DNA from: Roseomonas sp. CECT 9278
Lineage (GTDB): Bacteria; Pseudomonadota; Alphaproteobacteria; Acetobacterales; Acetobacteraceae
Length of the DNA: 64,000 nucleotides
Reading direction: 5' to 3'
Assembly (NCBI RefSeq): GCF_918698155.1
Contig: NZ_CAKKLX010000002.1
Coordinates: 124,001-188,000 of the forward strand
Part shown: piece after piece, positions 18,164 through 27,507 of the stretch
How positions within the stretch are numbered: the stretch's first letter is position 1
How the letters are laid out: every line of letters starts with the position of its first letter
Program-made: the position numbers and the translations under genes
The notes under the pieces: generated by a model
The model's input: the letters and a program-made list of their open reading frames with translations, nothing else
Told to the model about the DNA's origin: nothing
Databases searched by the model: none

Positions 18164-20512
18164 TCAGGCGGCGACCAGGCGCCCCAGCTCGCCCCACAGC
18201 CGCGCCCAGCCGGCATCGCGCCCGTATTCCTCGGGCGCGCCCGTATTGGGCGGCACCGTGCCGTCGCGCCGGTCCAGCAGCGACAGCACCAGCGCGGTCG
18301 AGACGAAGCCCCGCGTGCGATACGACATGGCCGGCGCGGTCGGGACCACCGCCGGCGCGCTGTCGTCGCCGAAGCGCAGATGCGCGATGCCGGCGCGCAG
18401 CGCGACCTCGCGCGCTGGCAGCGCCGCGCGCGGGCGGCCGTGTTCCAGGATGAAGGCGGGGCGGCGCGTGGCCCAGCTGGCCGGGGCGAAGAAGGCCGCG
18501 AGCGGCGCGCGCGTCACGGCCTCGGCGCGCACCGCGAGCGGACCGCTGGTCGGCCAGGCCGGCGGTGTCGCGGCGGGCGGGCAGAACAGCGTGACCTCGC
18601 GGCCCAGCAGGCCGGTCAGGCAGGCGAGCACCGGCAGGATGTCGCGCGCCGCCACATCGGCGCAGATCAGCGCGACCGGGCCGGGCGGGCTGCCGCGCAG
18701 CGCCGCCAGCAGGCGGCTTTCCTCGCCGCGCCAGAGCAGCGGCGCCAGCACGCGCTCGGCGCCCGCCGCGCGCATCACCACGGCGGCATCGTGCGAGGGT
18801 GTTTCCTCGAGCAGCAGGAAGCGCGGGAAGGCGCGGGCCAGGGCGGCGACGTCCAGCGGGTCCGGCAGCCCGCCATCGAGCGACAGCGCGCCCAGGTGGC
18901 AGGTGCCCAGGCGGGTCCGCACGGGCACGCAGGGCAGGTGGTCGGGCATGGCCGCGAACCAGGCCATCAGGTGCGGTTCGTGCAGCAGCGCGCCGAGGCT
19001 CGCCAGGCGCGGTGGCGCGTCGTCGAACAGGATCTCGGCGATGTCATCGGGCAGGGGGGCGGCGCGCGGATCCACCACGGCGCGCCCGCGCGCGGCCAGC
19101 AGGCGCAGCGCCGCCGGGTCCGCCGCCGTCGCTTCCCCGGCGAAGTGGAACACCACCGGCGCGCGGAAGCCGGCATAGCGCGCCGCATCCAGCAGGTGGT
19201 CGAAGCCGAGCGCGCCGAGCCGCGCCTGGTCGAAGCGCAGCGACACCACGACCGAGGGCGGTAGTTGCCCGGCGCGCCGGCCGGCATCGGCCAGCGTATC
19301 CGCGATCCCGGCGGCGGCTTCATCGACCGAGCGGCGCGACGCCTCGGCCAGCGTGTCGAGCGCGGCGGGGTCGCGCACCAGGCGATGGATGGCGCGCATC
19401 ATCGCGTCGAAATCGGCGCATTCGTGGAAGGGGTGGGTGGCGACGTAGCCTTCGAAGGCATGGACATGGCTGATCAGCGGCTTGCCGCGCGACAGTGCCT
19501 CGCCGACCTTGATCTTGAGGCCGGTGGAGAAGGCCAGCGGCGCCAGCACGGCATCGACCTGGTCGTAGAGCTCGTCCATTTCCTCGACCCGGCCGAGCAG
19601 GCGCAGGTAGGGCAGGCGCAGGCCTTCCAGCAGGTCGCAGACCGATCCGCCGACCACGATCTCGATCGGCAGCAGGGTGCGCCGCAGGTAGGCGTCGGCG
19701 GTCTTCAGGAAGCCGCGGATGTTGCTGGCGTTGATGTTGTTGCGCCCGCCCACGATGCCCAGCCGCAGCACGCCGGCGGCGCGATCGGGGGCGGCCGGCG
19801 CGGCCGCCGTCACGGCGGGTGGTGGCGCGGCGCGCAGGGGTTCGGCGTGCAGCAGCGTGCGGACCGGGCGCGCGGTGATGGTGCGGAAGAATTCCGCTTC
19901 CTGGTCCTTGATGGCCCAGACCAGGTCGGCGCGGTCCAGTGCCAGGCGTTCCTGGTCCTGCGTGGTGTGGAAGTATTCCGGCGGCAGGCCGTTCTGCGCC
20001 AGCAGCGCGCGGCGGTCGGAAAACCGGTCATGCGTGTCGAGGATGCGCAGCACCCCGGCCGGCGCGTGTTCCAGCGCCTTCGACAGCCAAGTGTAGTTCA
20101 CCAGCAGCGCGTCGTAGCGCCCGACCTTGAACAGCCAGTCGAGCATCTGGCCGATCGCCGGGTCCCACCAGTCATCGGCGGCGTGATCCTCGCCTTCCGA
20201 GGGGCGGGTGTGCAGCGGGCGGGTGACGGGGCAGGTGAAGACCTCGTCCCATTGCCGCGCCATCTCGGCCAGGGCGGCGCGCGGCAGGCGCACGCGCCAT
20301 TCGTCGTCGGACGGGTAGTGCAGCAGCGACACGCGCGCGCCCTCGCGCTGGAGGGCGCGGTTGACCTGCACGATGCGGTTGCGGTTGCCCAGCGTGATCG
20401 GCCAGGTCGGCACCGGGGAGAGCACCAGGACGCGCAGCCCGTCCCAGGCGCCGGGCGGCGCGGGGGGCGATGGCGCGCCGCCGCCGGGCGCGTCAGAGGT
20501 CATCGCGCTCAT
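18164..20512 (-). CDS. Large GT4-like glycosyltransferase with extra C-terminal domain
   Basis: A 782-residue protein. Residues ~25-420 look like a GT-B glycosyltransferase: VLVLSPVPTWPITLGNRNRI at the start, VGRYDALLVNYTWLSKAL, the hinge LGIVGGRNNINASNI, and the donor-site segment STGLKIKVGEALSRGKPLISH. The remaining ~350 residues (from about 430) form a second region without a recognised motif, containing several short Rossmann-like strands; it could be a degenerate second transferase domain. There is no membrane segment. The start at 20512 overlaps the GT2 gene by 20 bases; a second ATG lies three codons later. It probably transfers a sugar to a cell-surface glycan. Confidence 0.75.
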   Translation of the reverse strand: MSAMTSDAPGGGAPSPPAPPGAWDGLRVLVLSPVPTWPITLGNRNRIVQVNRALQREGARVSLLHYPSDDEWRVRLPRAALAEMARQWDEVFTCPVTRPLHTRPSEGEDHAADDWWDPAIGQMLDWLFKVGRYDALLVNYTWLSKALEHAPAGVLRILDTHDRFSDRRALLAQNGLPPEYFHTTQDQERLALDRADLVWAIKDQEAEFFRTITARPVRTLLHAEPLRAAPPPAVTAAAPAAPDRAAGVLRLGIVGGRNNINASNIRGFLKTADAYLRRTLLPIEIVVGGSVCDLLEGLRLPYLRLLGRVEEMDELYDQVDAVLAPLAFSTGLKIKVGEALSRGKPLISHVHAFEGYVATHPFHECADFDAMMRAIHRLVRDPAALDTLAEASRRSVDEAAAGIADTLADAGRRAGQLPPSVVVSLRFDQARLGALGFDHLLDAARYAGFRAPVVFHFAGEATAADPAALRLLAARGRAVVDPRAAPLPDDIAEILFDDAPPRLASLGALLHEPHLMAWFAAMPDHLPCVPVRTRLGTCHLGALSLDGGLPDPLDVAALARAFPRFLLLEETPSHDAAVVMRAAGAERVLAPLLWRGEESRLLAALRGSPPGPVALICADVAARDILPVLACLTGLLGREVTLFCPPAATPPAWPTSGPLAVRAEAVTRAPLAAFFAPASWATRRPAFILEHGRPRAALPAREVALRAGIAHLRFGDDSAPAVVPTAPAMSYRTRGFVSTALVLSLLDRRDGTVPPNTGAPEEYGRDAGWARLWGELGRLVAA

Positions 20513-21446
20513 CGAGGCCCGCGAGCAGCGCGGTGACGGCGTTGTAGACGGCCGAGACCTGCCAGCGGAAATCCGGCGCCGATGCCTGTTCCAGCGCCAG
20601 CCCGCGCATGGTGCGGTCGGCCGGGTTCTGTTGCAGCAGGAAGCCCTTCACCGCGCCCCAGGCTTCGTCGCGCTTGGCCAGGCGCGCCTTGGGGTCGCGC
20701 AGGTAGTCCGACACCGCCTGCCAGGCGGCGCGGCGGCGGAACCAGCGCTGCGTCAGCCGGTCGGGATCGACCCAGTGGTCCACCGCCGCCAGCGGGTCGT
20801 AGGCGACCTGGCCGCCCAGCGCGCGGATGCGGTCGGTCACCGCGGTCTCCTCGGCCGACAGCAGGCTGGCGCCGCCGCCGGTCCGCCCGAGCGAGGTGTC
20901 GAACCAGCCGGCCGCCGCCAGCGCCGAGACGCGAAACGCGATATTCGCGCCGGCCACCCATTCGCCATCGGCCAGCAGGCGGCGGTGCGGGCCGAGGTCG
21001 ACCACGGTGATGTCGCCCAGCATCTCGTCGGCCAGCCAGTCGGGGCGCGGCGCGCCCCACCAGGGGCGGATGCGCCCGCCCACCACCTGCACGGCGGGGC
21101 CGAACTGGTCGAAGCAGCCGGCCACGTTCTCGAGCCAGACCGCATCGGCGCGGGCATCGTCATCCAGGTAGGCGACCAGCGGCGCGCCGGCCAGCCGCGC
21201 GGCGACGTTGCGCGCATTGGACAGGCCCGGGCGCGGTTCGTGGTGCCAGACCAGGTTGTCGTGGCCGGCGAAGGCCGCGGCTTCGCGCGCCGAGCGTTCG
21301 GGATCGGGCGAATTGTCCACCACGACGACCTGGAAGGCGTCGCGCGGGAGGGACTGCGCGAGGGCGGAATCGATCGCGCCGGGCAGCAGGTCGTAGCGTT
21401 CGTAGGTGCAGATCGCCGCGGTGATGCGGCGTGCGGACACGGTCAT
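20493..21446 (-). CDS. Family 2 glycosyltransferase
   Basis: A 317-residue GT-A enzyme. The N-terminal ITAAICTYERYDLL, the nucleotide-binding VVVVDNSPDP and the metal-binding DxD in VAYLDDDARAD are clear. The acceptor-side WVAGANIAFR and GGGASLLSAEE complete the fold. It transfers a sugar from a nucleotide donor, probably in exopolysaccharide or O-antigen assembly. No transmembrane segments are seen, so it is cytoplasmic or peripheral. It is coupled to the large transferase downstream by overlap. Confidence 0.88.
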   Translation of the reverse strand: MTVSARRITAAICTYERYDLLPGAIDSALAQSLPRDAFQVVVVDNSPDPERSAREAAAFAGHDNLVWHHEPRPGLSNARNVAARLAGAPLVAYLDDDARADAVWLENVAGCFDQFGPAVQVVGGRIRPWWGAPRPDWLADEMLGDITVVDLGPHRRLLADGEWVAGANIAFRVSALAAAGWFDTSLGRTGGGASLLSAEETAVTDRIRALGGQVAYDPLAAVDHWVDPDRLTQRWFRRRAAWQAVSDYLRDPKARLAKRDEAWGAVKGFLLQQNPADRTMRGLALEQASAPDFRWQVSAVYNAVTALLAGLDERDDL

Positions 21447-21458
21447 GGGCCTGAATCC

Positions 21459-22049
21459 TCAGGCCGGTTCGATGCGCAGGCGCTGGAATGCCACGCCGAG
21501 CACGCGGCGGTCGGCGGCACCGCGCGCGGCAGGGGAATGCAGGTGCGGCACGCGCAGGGTGATGCGTGTCGGCCCGTTGCCCGGGCGGGTCGCGATGGGC
21601 TCGGAGCGCAGCAGCTTGTCCTTGCCTTCGCGCGCCAGCGGATAGGCGGTGCCGTCGACCTCGATGGCGAGTTCGCCGGCATTGGCGGGGGTGCCGAAAT
21701 GGAACAGGCGCAGCGTGGCGACCAGCGGGATGGAGCGGTCGACCCAGGTGTCGAAGCCGACATCCTGGGCGGGGCCGGTCCAGCGGAACGCGCCCTCGGG
21801 GCCCCATTCGAGCTGGTAGAAGCCGTCCTGCACCGGCAGCAGCTGGTCGGCGGCGATGTCGAAATGGTCGGGCAGGGGAAGGGTGGCGGCGGGCCCGGGG
21901 GCGGGCCCGGGGGGCTGGTCCAGGGCCGCGTCGCGCAGCTGCAGGATGCGTTCGTAGGAGTCCATGCGGGCACGCAGGTCGGCGACCTCGGCGCGCAGGG
22001 CGGCGAGGTCGGGGGCGGCCTCGTACCCGCCATCGGTGGTCACTGACAT
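21459..22049 (-). CDS. Coiled-coil N-terminus plus beta-rich domain, unknown
   Basis: A 196-residue protein. Residues 13-45 form a likely coiled coil (LAALRAEVADLRARMDSYER); residues ~65-196 are beta-rich (QLEWGPEGAFRWTGP, ATLRLFHFGTP). The second part resembles in style the carbohydrate-binding-like domains attached to polysaccharide enzymes, but I cannot name the family. It is the first gene of a minus-strand group with the two glycosyltransferases, 12 bp upstream of the GT2 gene. It may act as a scaffold or chain-length partner (inference). Confidence 0.6.
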   Translation of the reverse strand: MSVTTDGGYEAAPDLAALRAEVADLRARMDSYERILQLRDAALDQPPGPAPGPAATLPLPDHFDIAADQLLPVQDGFYQLEWGPEGAFRWTGPAQDVGFDTWVDRSIPLVATLRLFHFGTPANAGELAIEVDGTAYPLAREGKDKLLRSEPIATRPGNGPTRITLRVPHLHSPAARGAADRRVLGVAFQRLRIEPA

Positions 22050-22193
22050 ATCCTGACCTTGAGCCTTTGCCTATTGCCACGCGACGGCGCCATGGGGTGT
22101 TTAGATCAGCGAAGGGCCGCCTTGAAGCCTCAACCCACCCCATCGGCCGACGCCAGCCCCGCATCCAACGACGGCGCGCGACAGGATCGCACA

Positions 22194-23117
22194 ATGCACG
22201 AGATTCACAATTCCGCGGCGCTGCGCGTCTATTGGTCGGGCGGCGTTGGTGATGCCGTCGTGGTCACGTTCTCGCATGTGGGCCATGGCGATGCCGATGG
22301 TGAATTTTTCGCCAGGACCGTGGTCGAGAAGCTGGGCCTGCCGGCGATCGGCATCGTCGATCGGCATGACGCATGGTTCCCGGCCGAGGCCATGCGGGCC
22401 GCGATCGGGGAGATCCGTGCGCGCATCGCGGCGTTCCGCGAGGTCGTGCTGTTCGGGTCTTCGATGGGTGGCTACGGAGCGTTGCGATGGAGCCGGGACC
22501 TTCAGGCGACGACGGTCATCGCATGGGCGCCGCAATGGTCCATTTCGCCCAACGACGTCGGCGATGCTGACCGGCGGTACCGGCGCTTCTACGTGCCCGG
22601 CCTGCATGACGGCATGGCGGTCACGCACGACGCCGTGGATGGCCGGGCCTTCGTTTTCTTTGACCCTTGCGAACCGCCGGATCGCTTCCAGGCGGGGCGT
22701 CTCGCCGCGGTCGCGCCGGACCGTGTCAGGCTGGTGCCGATGCCGCGCCTTGGCCATGAGGTCGGGCACGCCTTCGCAGCCTCGGCCACGATACGCGACC
22801 TGATTTCCGTATGCAGGCACGGCAGCGCCGGCGAGGCGGTCGCTTTCGCGCTCGGCGCCAGGCGGCGTTCGCCGCGGCGGGTGGTGGGGGTGTCCTGCGC
22901 GTTGCTCGATCGTCGGGCTGCTTGCGCCCATCGGCTGTTCGAGGCGGTGGAGCACCGCCTGCCCGAGAACCTCCGGCTGTCCTGGATCGAGGCGGCCGCC
23001 GATGCCGCGCATCGCGCCGACGACCGCGTGAGGCTCGCGGCTCTCGTGGCGAAGGCGACGGGCTTCGCGCGAACCGCCCCCGAGCGGGTCCAGCGGTTGG
23101 TCGAACGCCTGGGATGA
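22194..23117 (+). CDS. Alpha/beta-hydrolase-like protein in glycan cluster
   Basis: A 307-residue protein. VVVTFSHVGHGD gives a strand and oxyanion-like loop, VVLFGSSMGGYGALRW is a textbook nucleophile elbow (Ser near residue 91), and PRLGHEVGHAF may supply the histidine. The last ~90 residues are helical and lie outside the hydrolase core. AGGA at 22182-22185 sets the ATG. The gene faces away from the transferase group (divergent across 144 bp). It could be a deacetylase or esterase acting on the glycan; substrate unknown. Confidence 0.65.
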   Translation: MHEIHNSAALRVYWSGGVGDAVVVTFSHVGHGDADGEFFARTVVEKLGLPAIGIVDRHDAWFPAEAMRAAIGEIRARIAAFREVVLFGSSMGGYGALRWSRDLQATTVIAWAPQWSISPNDVGDADRRYRRFYVPGLHDGMAVTHDAVDGRAFVFFDPCEPPDRFQAGRLAAVAPDRVRLVPMPRLGHEVGHAFAASATIRDLISVCRHGSAGEAVAFALGARRRSPRRVVGVSCALLDRRAACAHRLFEAVEHRLPENLRLSWIEAAADAAHRADDRVRLAALVAKATGFARTAPERVQRLVERLG

Positions 23118-23151
23118 TGCCCGGCGCGCGACCACGCGCCGGCGCCCGTGG

Positions 23152-23763
23152 TCAGTCGAGGCGCCAGACGCCGATGAAGCGGTCCGTCTGGTTGTTCTCG
23201 GCCGGATCGGGGAGCATCTCGATCGGCGGTCCGAGATCGAAGGGTGCCTTGGCCAGGTTCACCTGCCGGTAGTGACCCGGGGCGATATCGCGCTGATTGT
23301 CGGCATTGATGAAGGTCGTCGCGAGGATATAGGTCATGCCCGCGCGCCTGCAGTTCGCGATCGCGGACAGGCACAGCGGCAGGGGCAGATGGATCATCAT
23401 GTCCCGGCAGAACCACGCATCGGCCTGGGGGAAGGCGTCCGAGGTGGCGTCCAGGTGGACGAACCGCCGCAGGTCGTTGCCATAGGTTTCATTGTTCTTG
23501 TCGATGAGGTCGGCAACGATGTCGCCGCCGATGTAGCGCACGCCGGCGGGGAAATCGACCAGTCGCATCCAGTTGAAGTCGCCGCATGGCGCGTCGAACA
23601 GCGTCTGGACGCGAGGGTTCCGCGCCAGCCACGCGCCCAGGTTTTCGCGGATCGCGACCGTCGTGGCGAGTTCCGACCCGCGGCCGCTGACGCTTTCCTC
23701 CGAGCCCCACCAGCCGGAGCGGAAGATGCGGGTAAACGTCTCTTCGAGCGTTGGCTTGTTCAC
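23152..23763 (-). CDS. Class I SAM-dependent methyltransferase
   Basis: A ~203-residue methyltransferase-like protein. Motif I is seen as TLFDAPCGDFNWM, motif II-like YIGGDIVADLID follows, and DAWFCRDMMIHLP is the motif IV region. The GTG at 23763 is chosen because GAGGA lies just upstream; the frame stays open to a TTG at 23781 without a ribosome site. It probably methylates a sugar or another small group of the surface glycan, given the neighbours (DUF6492 and sulfotransferase genes upstream on the same strand). Confidence 0.75.
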   Translation of the reverse strand: MNKPTLEETFTRIFRSGWWGSEESVSGRGSELATTVAIRENLGAWLARNPRVQTLFDAPCGDFNWMRLVDFPAGVRYIGGDIVADLIDKNNETYGNDLRRFVHLDATSDAFPQADAWFCRDMMIHLPLPLCLSAIANCRRAGMTYILATTFINADNQRDIAPGHYRQVNLAKAPFDLGPPIEMLPDPAENNQTDRFIGVWRLD

Positions 23764-23859
23764 CAAGAGGTCCTCGTCCAAGGGGGGGCACAGACCGCGC
23801 GAGCGGGAAGCGCGGACGAGGCGCGGCGGATGTCGCGCCCCGGCCTGCTGAGGCCCGGC

Positions 23860-24807
23860 TCATGCACCGTAGGGTGGCCGCAGGAAGACCTCGGCTTCCT
23901 CACGCTGGGCAATGAGGCCGCGATCAACCCAGAAATCGGTGACCCGGTCCCGCTGCGCCTCGTTCAGCAGCCCGACGGCCGCATGATGGATGGCGAAGCT
24001 GAGCGTGTGGGGCTGGCTCGCGGCGAACAGCACCGAGCCGAAGCGGTTGTGGTCCAGCACCTTGTCCTTGAACAGGATGGCGCTGTTGGGCCGGTCGCCG
24101 AAGACATAGCGCGCGCCCAGATCGCCCTGCGAGCGCAATTGACAGGCAGCGATGAGGAAGAATTCCGTCATCCTGCAGTCGGAAGCCAGGAACGTCTCGT
24201 GGAACTCGGCCCCGAACCTGACATACAGGGCGTCGAGGCATTCCCGGATATCGGCGACCGGGAACGCCATCGGTGTCACCGTCGGGGTCCAGTGGTCGAT
24301 ATGCGGTTCGACCGGGACATCGAAGGCGGCGACGGATGCGCGGAAATACTGCTCCATGTGCCCGCGGTGGTGGGATCGCCAGGTCCGCAGGCGGCCATCG
24401 GGTGCGCGGTAGCTGTCCGCCGCGATGGGGCGGATGAAATGGTTCTTCGAATCGAGCACGAGGACATCGCCCTCGGCGAGGTGCCGCGACGCGAGCAGCT
24501 TGAGCAGCTGCTGCGAGCGCCAGCCGTGGCGCCAGTGCCGCGGTTGCGCCAGCTCGTCGCGATGCATGAGCGTGACGCTGCGCGCATGCGCGCCGTATTC
24601 CGGGCGGACCTGCGCGTCGAACTGATCGCGGAACGGCGCCATGGCCGGTTCGTTGCAGATGACCACGATGGCGCCGGCGTGGCTGGGGTCGAGGAAACGC
24701 GCCACCGAACGCGCCTGCAGCCGCAGCGCGGCCAGCTCCGGCGTGTGGGTGATGGTGAGAAGGTGCAGCGGTCGCGCAGGGCCGAGGACGGGTATCGGAT
24801 CCGTCAT
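23860..24807 (-). CDS. DUF6492-like glycosyltransferase-related protein
   Basis: A 315-residue protein. The order of LLTITHTPELAALRLQARSV, IVVICNEP, HGWRSQQLLKLLASRHL and VLVLDSKNHFIRP resembles GT-A-like proteins of the DUF6492 type, with DSKNHF in the place of a DxD motif. I infer a transferase-like fold, perhaps using a modified sugar donor. It is translationally coupled (ATGA) to the sulfotransferase gene upstream, which suggests the two act on the same polymer. Confidence 0.65.
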   Translation of the reverse strand: MTDPIPVLGPARPLHLLTITHTPELAALRLQARSVARFLDPSHAGAIVVICNEPAMAPFRDQFDAQVRPEYGAHARSVTLMHRDELAQPRHWRHGWRSQQLLKLLASRHLAEGDVLVLDSKNHFIRPIAADSYRAPDGRLRTWRSHHRGHMEQYFRASVAAFDVPVEPHIDHWTPTVTPMAFPVADIRECLDALYVRFGAEFHETFLASDCRMTEFFLIAACQLRSQGDLGARYVFGDRPNSAILFKDKVLDHNRFGSVLFAASQPHTLSFAIHHAAVGLLNEAQRDRVTDFWVDRGLIAQREEAEVFLRPPYGA

Positions 24808-25607
24808 GCCGGCGGTTCCGGAAGATCGCCGTCGACATCCAGCGTCAGCAGGTCGGCGATGTCCTGGAAATTCGTGATGATCGTCTCATAGGCCGGGGTC
24901 GTCTTGATGAAGAACGACTTGATCTCCGTGACGTGCGAATGGGTCAGGGAGCCCAGCAGGCTCCAGCCCGGCGAGGGCACCGACAGCAGGTCCTCGTAGT
25001 GCAGTTCGGCATGGTGGTTGCCCTCGATCCATGTCCGGCACAGGTTGATGGACTGCCGCAGCAGGCGTGCGCGTTCGATCAGCAGGTCCCGGTCGATGTC
25101 GATCTGGATGGTCTGCAGTTCCTCGGTGGAGGAGGCGCGCCAGACACCGGTGGCGCTTGCGTACATGTTGGAGATCACGGTTTCGAACACACGCCGGCGC
25201 ACCAGGTGGATGATCGGAATGCCGCGTGACTTGGCGATGTCGAACAGCAGCGGTCGTGACAGGACATCCCACCAGCCGCTGGTGAAGTTCATGAGGTGCC
25301 CATACTTGATGTCGAGGATCATCGGCGGGGCAACGCTGGCGCCGATATCGAGGCAGTGATCAAGATAGGCATTGATCAACTGTTCGGTATTCCTGACGGA
25401 CGGGACGAACATCTCCGGATGCGCCAGCAGGTAGTCGCGGCGAAAGGCGAAGAAGTTCAGCGTGTCGCCCGGTTCGGGGTCGACCGATGCATTGGCGACC
25501 TCGCCGAAGGCGCGGCCCGCCCGGTTCTGGTTGATGACCGACCGAACGTAATGCGTGCCGGACCGCTCCGCGGCGACAAGGATGGCCAGTTTTTTCTGAT
25601 CAGACAT
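24804..25607 (-). CDS. Sulfotransferase family protein
   Basis: A 267-residue protein with the PAPS-binding features of sulfotransferases. The 5'-phosphosulfate loop is AERSGTHYVRS near residues 13-23, and the 3'-phosphate region is HLVRRRVFETVISN near residue 133. It would transfer sulfate from PAPS to a hydroxyl of a sugar or lipid. It is the first gene of the sulfotransferase / DUF6492 / methyltransferase group, with an ATGA overlap to the next gene. Divergent from rpiB across about 100 bp. The base composition is a little less extreme than in flanking housekeeping genes, which fits an accessory locus. Confidence 0.78.
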   Translation of the reverse strand: MSDQKKLAILVAAERSGTHYVRSVINQNRAGRAFGEVANASVDPEPGDTLNFFAFRRDYLLAHPEMFVPSVRNTEQLINAYLDHCLDIGASVAPPMILDIKYGHLMNFTSGWWDVLSRPLLFDIAKSRGIPIIHLVRRRVFETVISNMYASATGVWRASSTEELQTIQIDIDRDLLIERARLLRQSINLCRTWIEGNHHAELHYEDLLSVPSPGWSLLGSLTHSHVTEIKSFFIKTTPAYETIITNFQDIADLLTLDVDGDLPEPPA

Positions 25608-25711
25608 TCCGTAAGGCTATCCCAGTTCGCTTCCTGATCGGTTAGGTCTCGGCCCGCGGCGCGGGCGACATCGGGTCAGCTGCGGCGCCGCCAGCATGAC
25701 GAGGCTTCACC

Positions 25712-26173
25712 ATGGCCGGCGCGATCGCGCTCCCCCTCGCTTCCGACCACGCCGGCCTCCCGCTCAAGCTCGCCCTCAAGGCAGCCCTCGAGGCGGAAGG
25801 CCACACCGTCGCCGACCTCGGCACCCACGGTCCCGATTCCGTAGACTACCCGGACTTCGCCGCCAAGGTGGCCGAGGCCGTCGCCGCCGGCGCCGCCCCC
25901 TTCGGCATCCTGGTCTGCGGCACCGGCATCGGCATGGCGATCGCCGCCAACCGCCACCCCGGCATCCGCGCCGCGGTGCTGCACGACTCGACCGAGGCGC
26001 GCCTCACCCGCGGCCATAACGATGCCAACATCGCCTGCCTTGGCGCCCGCACCATCGGGGTCGAGACCGCGCTCGACGCCGTGCGCGCCTTCCTGTCCAC
26101 CCCCTTCGAGGGCGGGCGCCATCAACGGCGGGTGGACAAGCTGAGCCCCCCCGGCGCAAAACCCGGCGCATGA
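25712..26173 (+). CDS. rpiB: Ribose-5-phosphate isomerase B
   Basis: A 153-residue RpiB/LacAB-family isomerase interconverting ribose 5-phosphate and ribulose 5-phosphate. Visible motifs are LASDHAG, the active-site [13 protein letters not shown] with the catalytic Cys, and [13 protein letters not shown]. The C-terminal [10 protein letters not shown] closes the phosphate site. It is the first gene of a housekeeping run and overlaps glyA (ATGA), an order frequent in alphaproteobacteria. Confidence 0.94.
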   Translation: MAGAIALPLASDHAGLPLKLALKAALEAEGHTVADLGTHGPDSVDYPDFAAKVAEAVAAGAAPFGILVCGTGIGMAIAANRHPGIRAAVLHDSTEARLTRGHNDANIACLGARTIGVETALDAVRAFLSTPFEGGRHQRRVDKLSPPGAKPGA

Positions 26174-27504
26174 CGCGCCCCGCCCCCGCCCCGACCCGCT
26201 CCCCCGACGGCGCCGCGACCGGCTCCGCCCCCCCCGCCGGCTTCTTCGGCGCCACCCTCGCGCAGGCCGACCCGGCGATCGCCGCCGCGGTCGCGCAGGA
26301 ACTGACGCGCCAGCAGGATGGCATCGAGCTCATCGCCAGCGAGAACATCGTCTCGCGCGCCGTGCTCGAAGCCCAGGGGTCCGTGCTGACCAACAAATAC
26401 GCCGAGGGCTATCCCGGCCGCCGCTATTATGGCGGCTGCGAGGCGGTCGACATCGCCGAGCGCCTGGCCATCGAACGCGCCTGCCAGCTGTTCGGGGCAG
26501 GCTTCGCCAACGTGCAGCCGCATTCCGGCGCGCAGGCCAACCAGGCGGTGTTCCTGGCCCTGATGCAGCCGGGCGACACCTTCATGGGCCTCGATCTCGC
26601 CGCCGGTGGGCACCTGACGCACGGCTCGCCGGCCAACCAGTCGGGCAAGTGGTTCAAGCCGGTGCCCTATACGGTGCGGCGCGAGGACCAGCGCATCGAC
26701 ATGGCCGAAGTGCGCCGCATCGCCCTGGAATCGAAGCCCAAGGTGATCATCGCGGGTGGGTCTGCCTATGCCCGCGCCTGGGATTTCGCCGGCTTCCGCG
26801 CCATCGCGGACGAGGTGGGCGCGTATTTCATGGTGGACATGGCGCATTTCGCCGGCCTGGTCGCCGGCGGCGCGCATGACAGCCCGGTGCCGCATGCCCA
26901 TGTGGTGACCACCACCACCCACAAGACGCTGCGCGGCCCGCGCGGGGGCATGATCCTCACGAATGACGAGGCGCTGGCGAAGAAGTTCAACTCCGCCGTC
27001 TTCCCGGGCCTGCAGGGCGGGCCGCTGATGCATGTCATCGCCGCCAAGGCGGTGGCCTTCGGGGAGGCGCTGGAGCCGGGCTTCAAGGCCTATGCCGCGC
27101 AGGTCGTGGCCAATGCCCGGGCGCTGGCCGAGGAACTGAAGGCCCAGGGCCTCGACCTGGTGACCGGCGGCACCGACAACCACCTGCTGCTGGTCGACCT
27201 GCGGCCCAAGAAGCTCAACGGCAAGGTCGCCGAGGCGGCGCTGAACCGCGCCCACCTGACCTGCAACAAGAACGCCATTCCCTTCGATCCCGAGAAGCCG
27301 ATGGTGACCTCCGGCGTCCGGCTGGGCACCCCCGCCGGCACCACGCGCGGCTTCGGCACGGCGGAATTCCGCCAGGTCGGCCGGCTGATCGGCGAGGTGC
27401 TGGACGGTGCCGCAGCCGCCAATGCCGAAGGCGGCAACAGCGCGGTCGAGGCCGCGGTGGCGGCCAAGGTCCTGGAGCTCTGCCGCCGCTTCCCGGTCTA
27501 TTGA
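26170..27504 (+). CDS. glyA: Serine hydroxymethyltransferase
   Basis: A 444-residue PLP enzyme that converts serine plus tetrahydrofolate to glycine and methylene-THF. [19 protein letters not shown], the tetrahydrofolate-site [13 protein letters not shown], and the PLP lysine in [14 protein letters not shown] (about residue 254) are all present. The first ~25 residues are a Pro/Ala-rich extension. It is coupled to rpiB by ATGA and is 3 bp from nrdR. Confidence 0.97.
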   Translation: MTRPAPAPTRSPDGAATGSAPPAGFFGATLAQADPAIAAAVAQELTRQQDGIELIASENIVSRAVLEAQGSVLTNKYAEGYPGRRYYGGCEAVDIAERLAIERACQLFGAGFANVQPHSGAQANQAVFLALMQPGDTFMGLDLAAGGHLTHGSPANQSGKWFKPVPYTVRREDQRIDMAEVRRIALESKPKVIIAGGSAYARAWDFAGFRAIADEVGAYFMVDMAHFAGLVAGGAHDSPVPHAHVVTTTTHKTLRGPRGGMILTNDEALAKKFNSAVFPGLQGGPLMHVIAAKAVAFGEALEPGFKAYAAQVVANARALAEELKAQGLDLVTGGTDNHLLLVDLRPKKLNGKVAEAALNRAHLTCNKNAIPFDPEKPMVTSGVRLGTPAGTTRGFGTAEFRQVGRLIGEVLDGAAAANAEGGNSAVEAAVAAKVLELCRRFPVY

Positions 27505-27507
27505 CCG

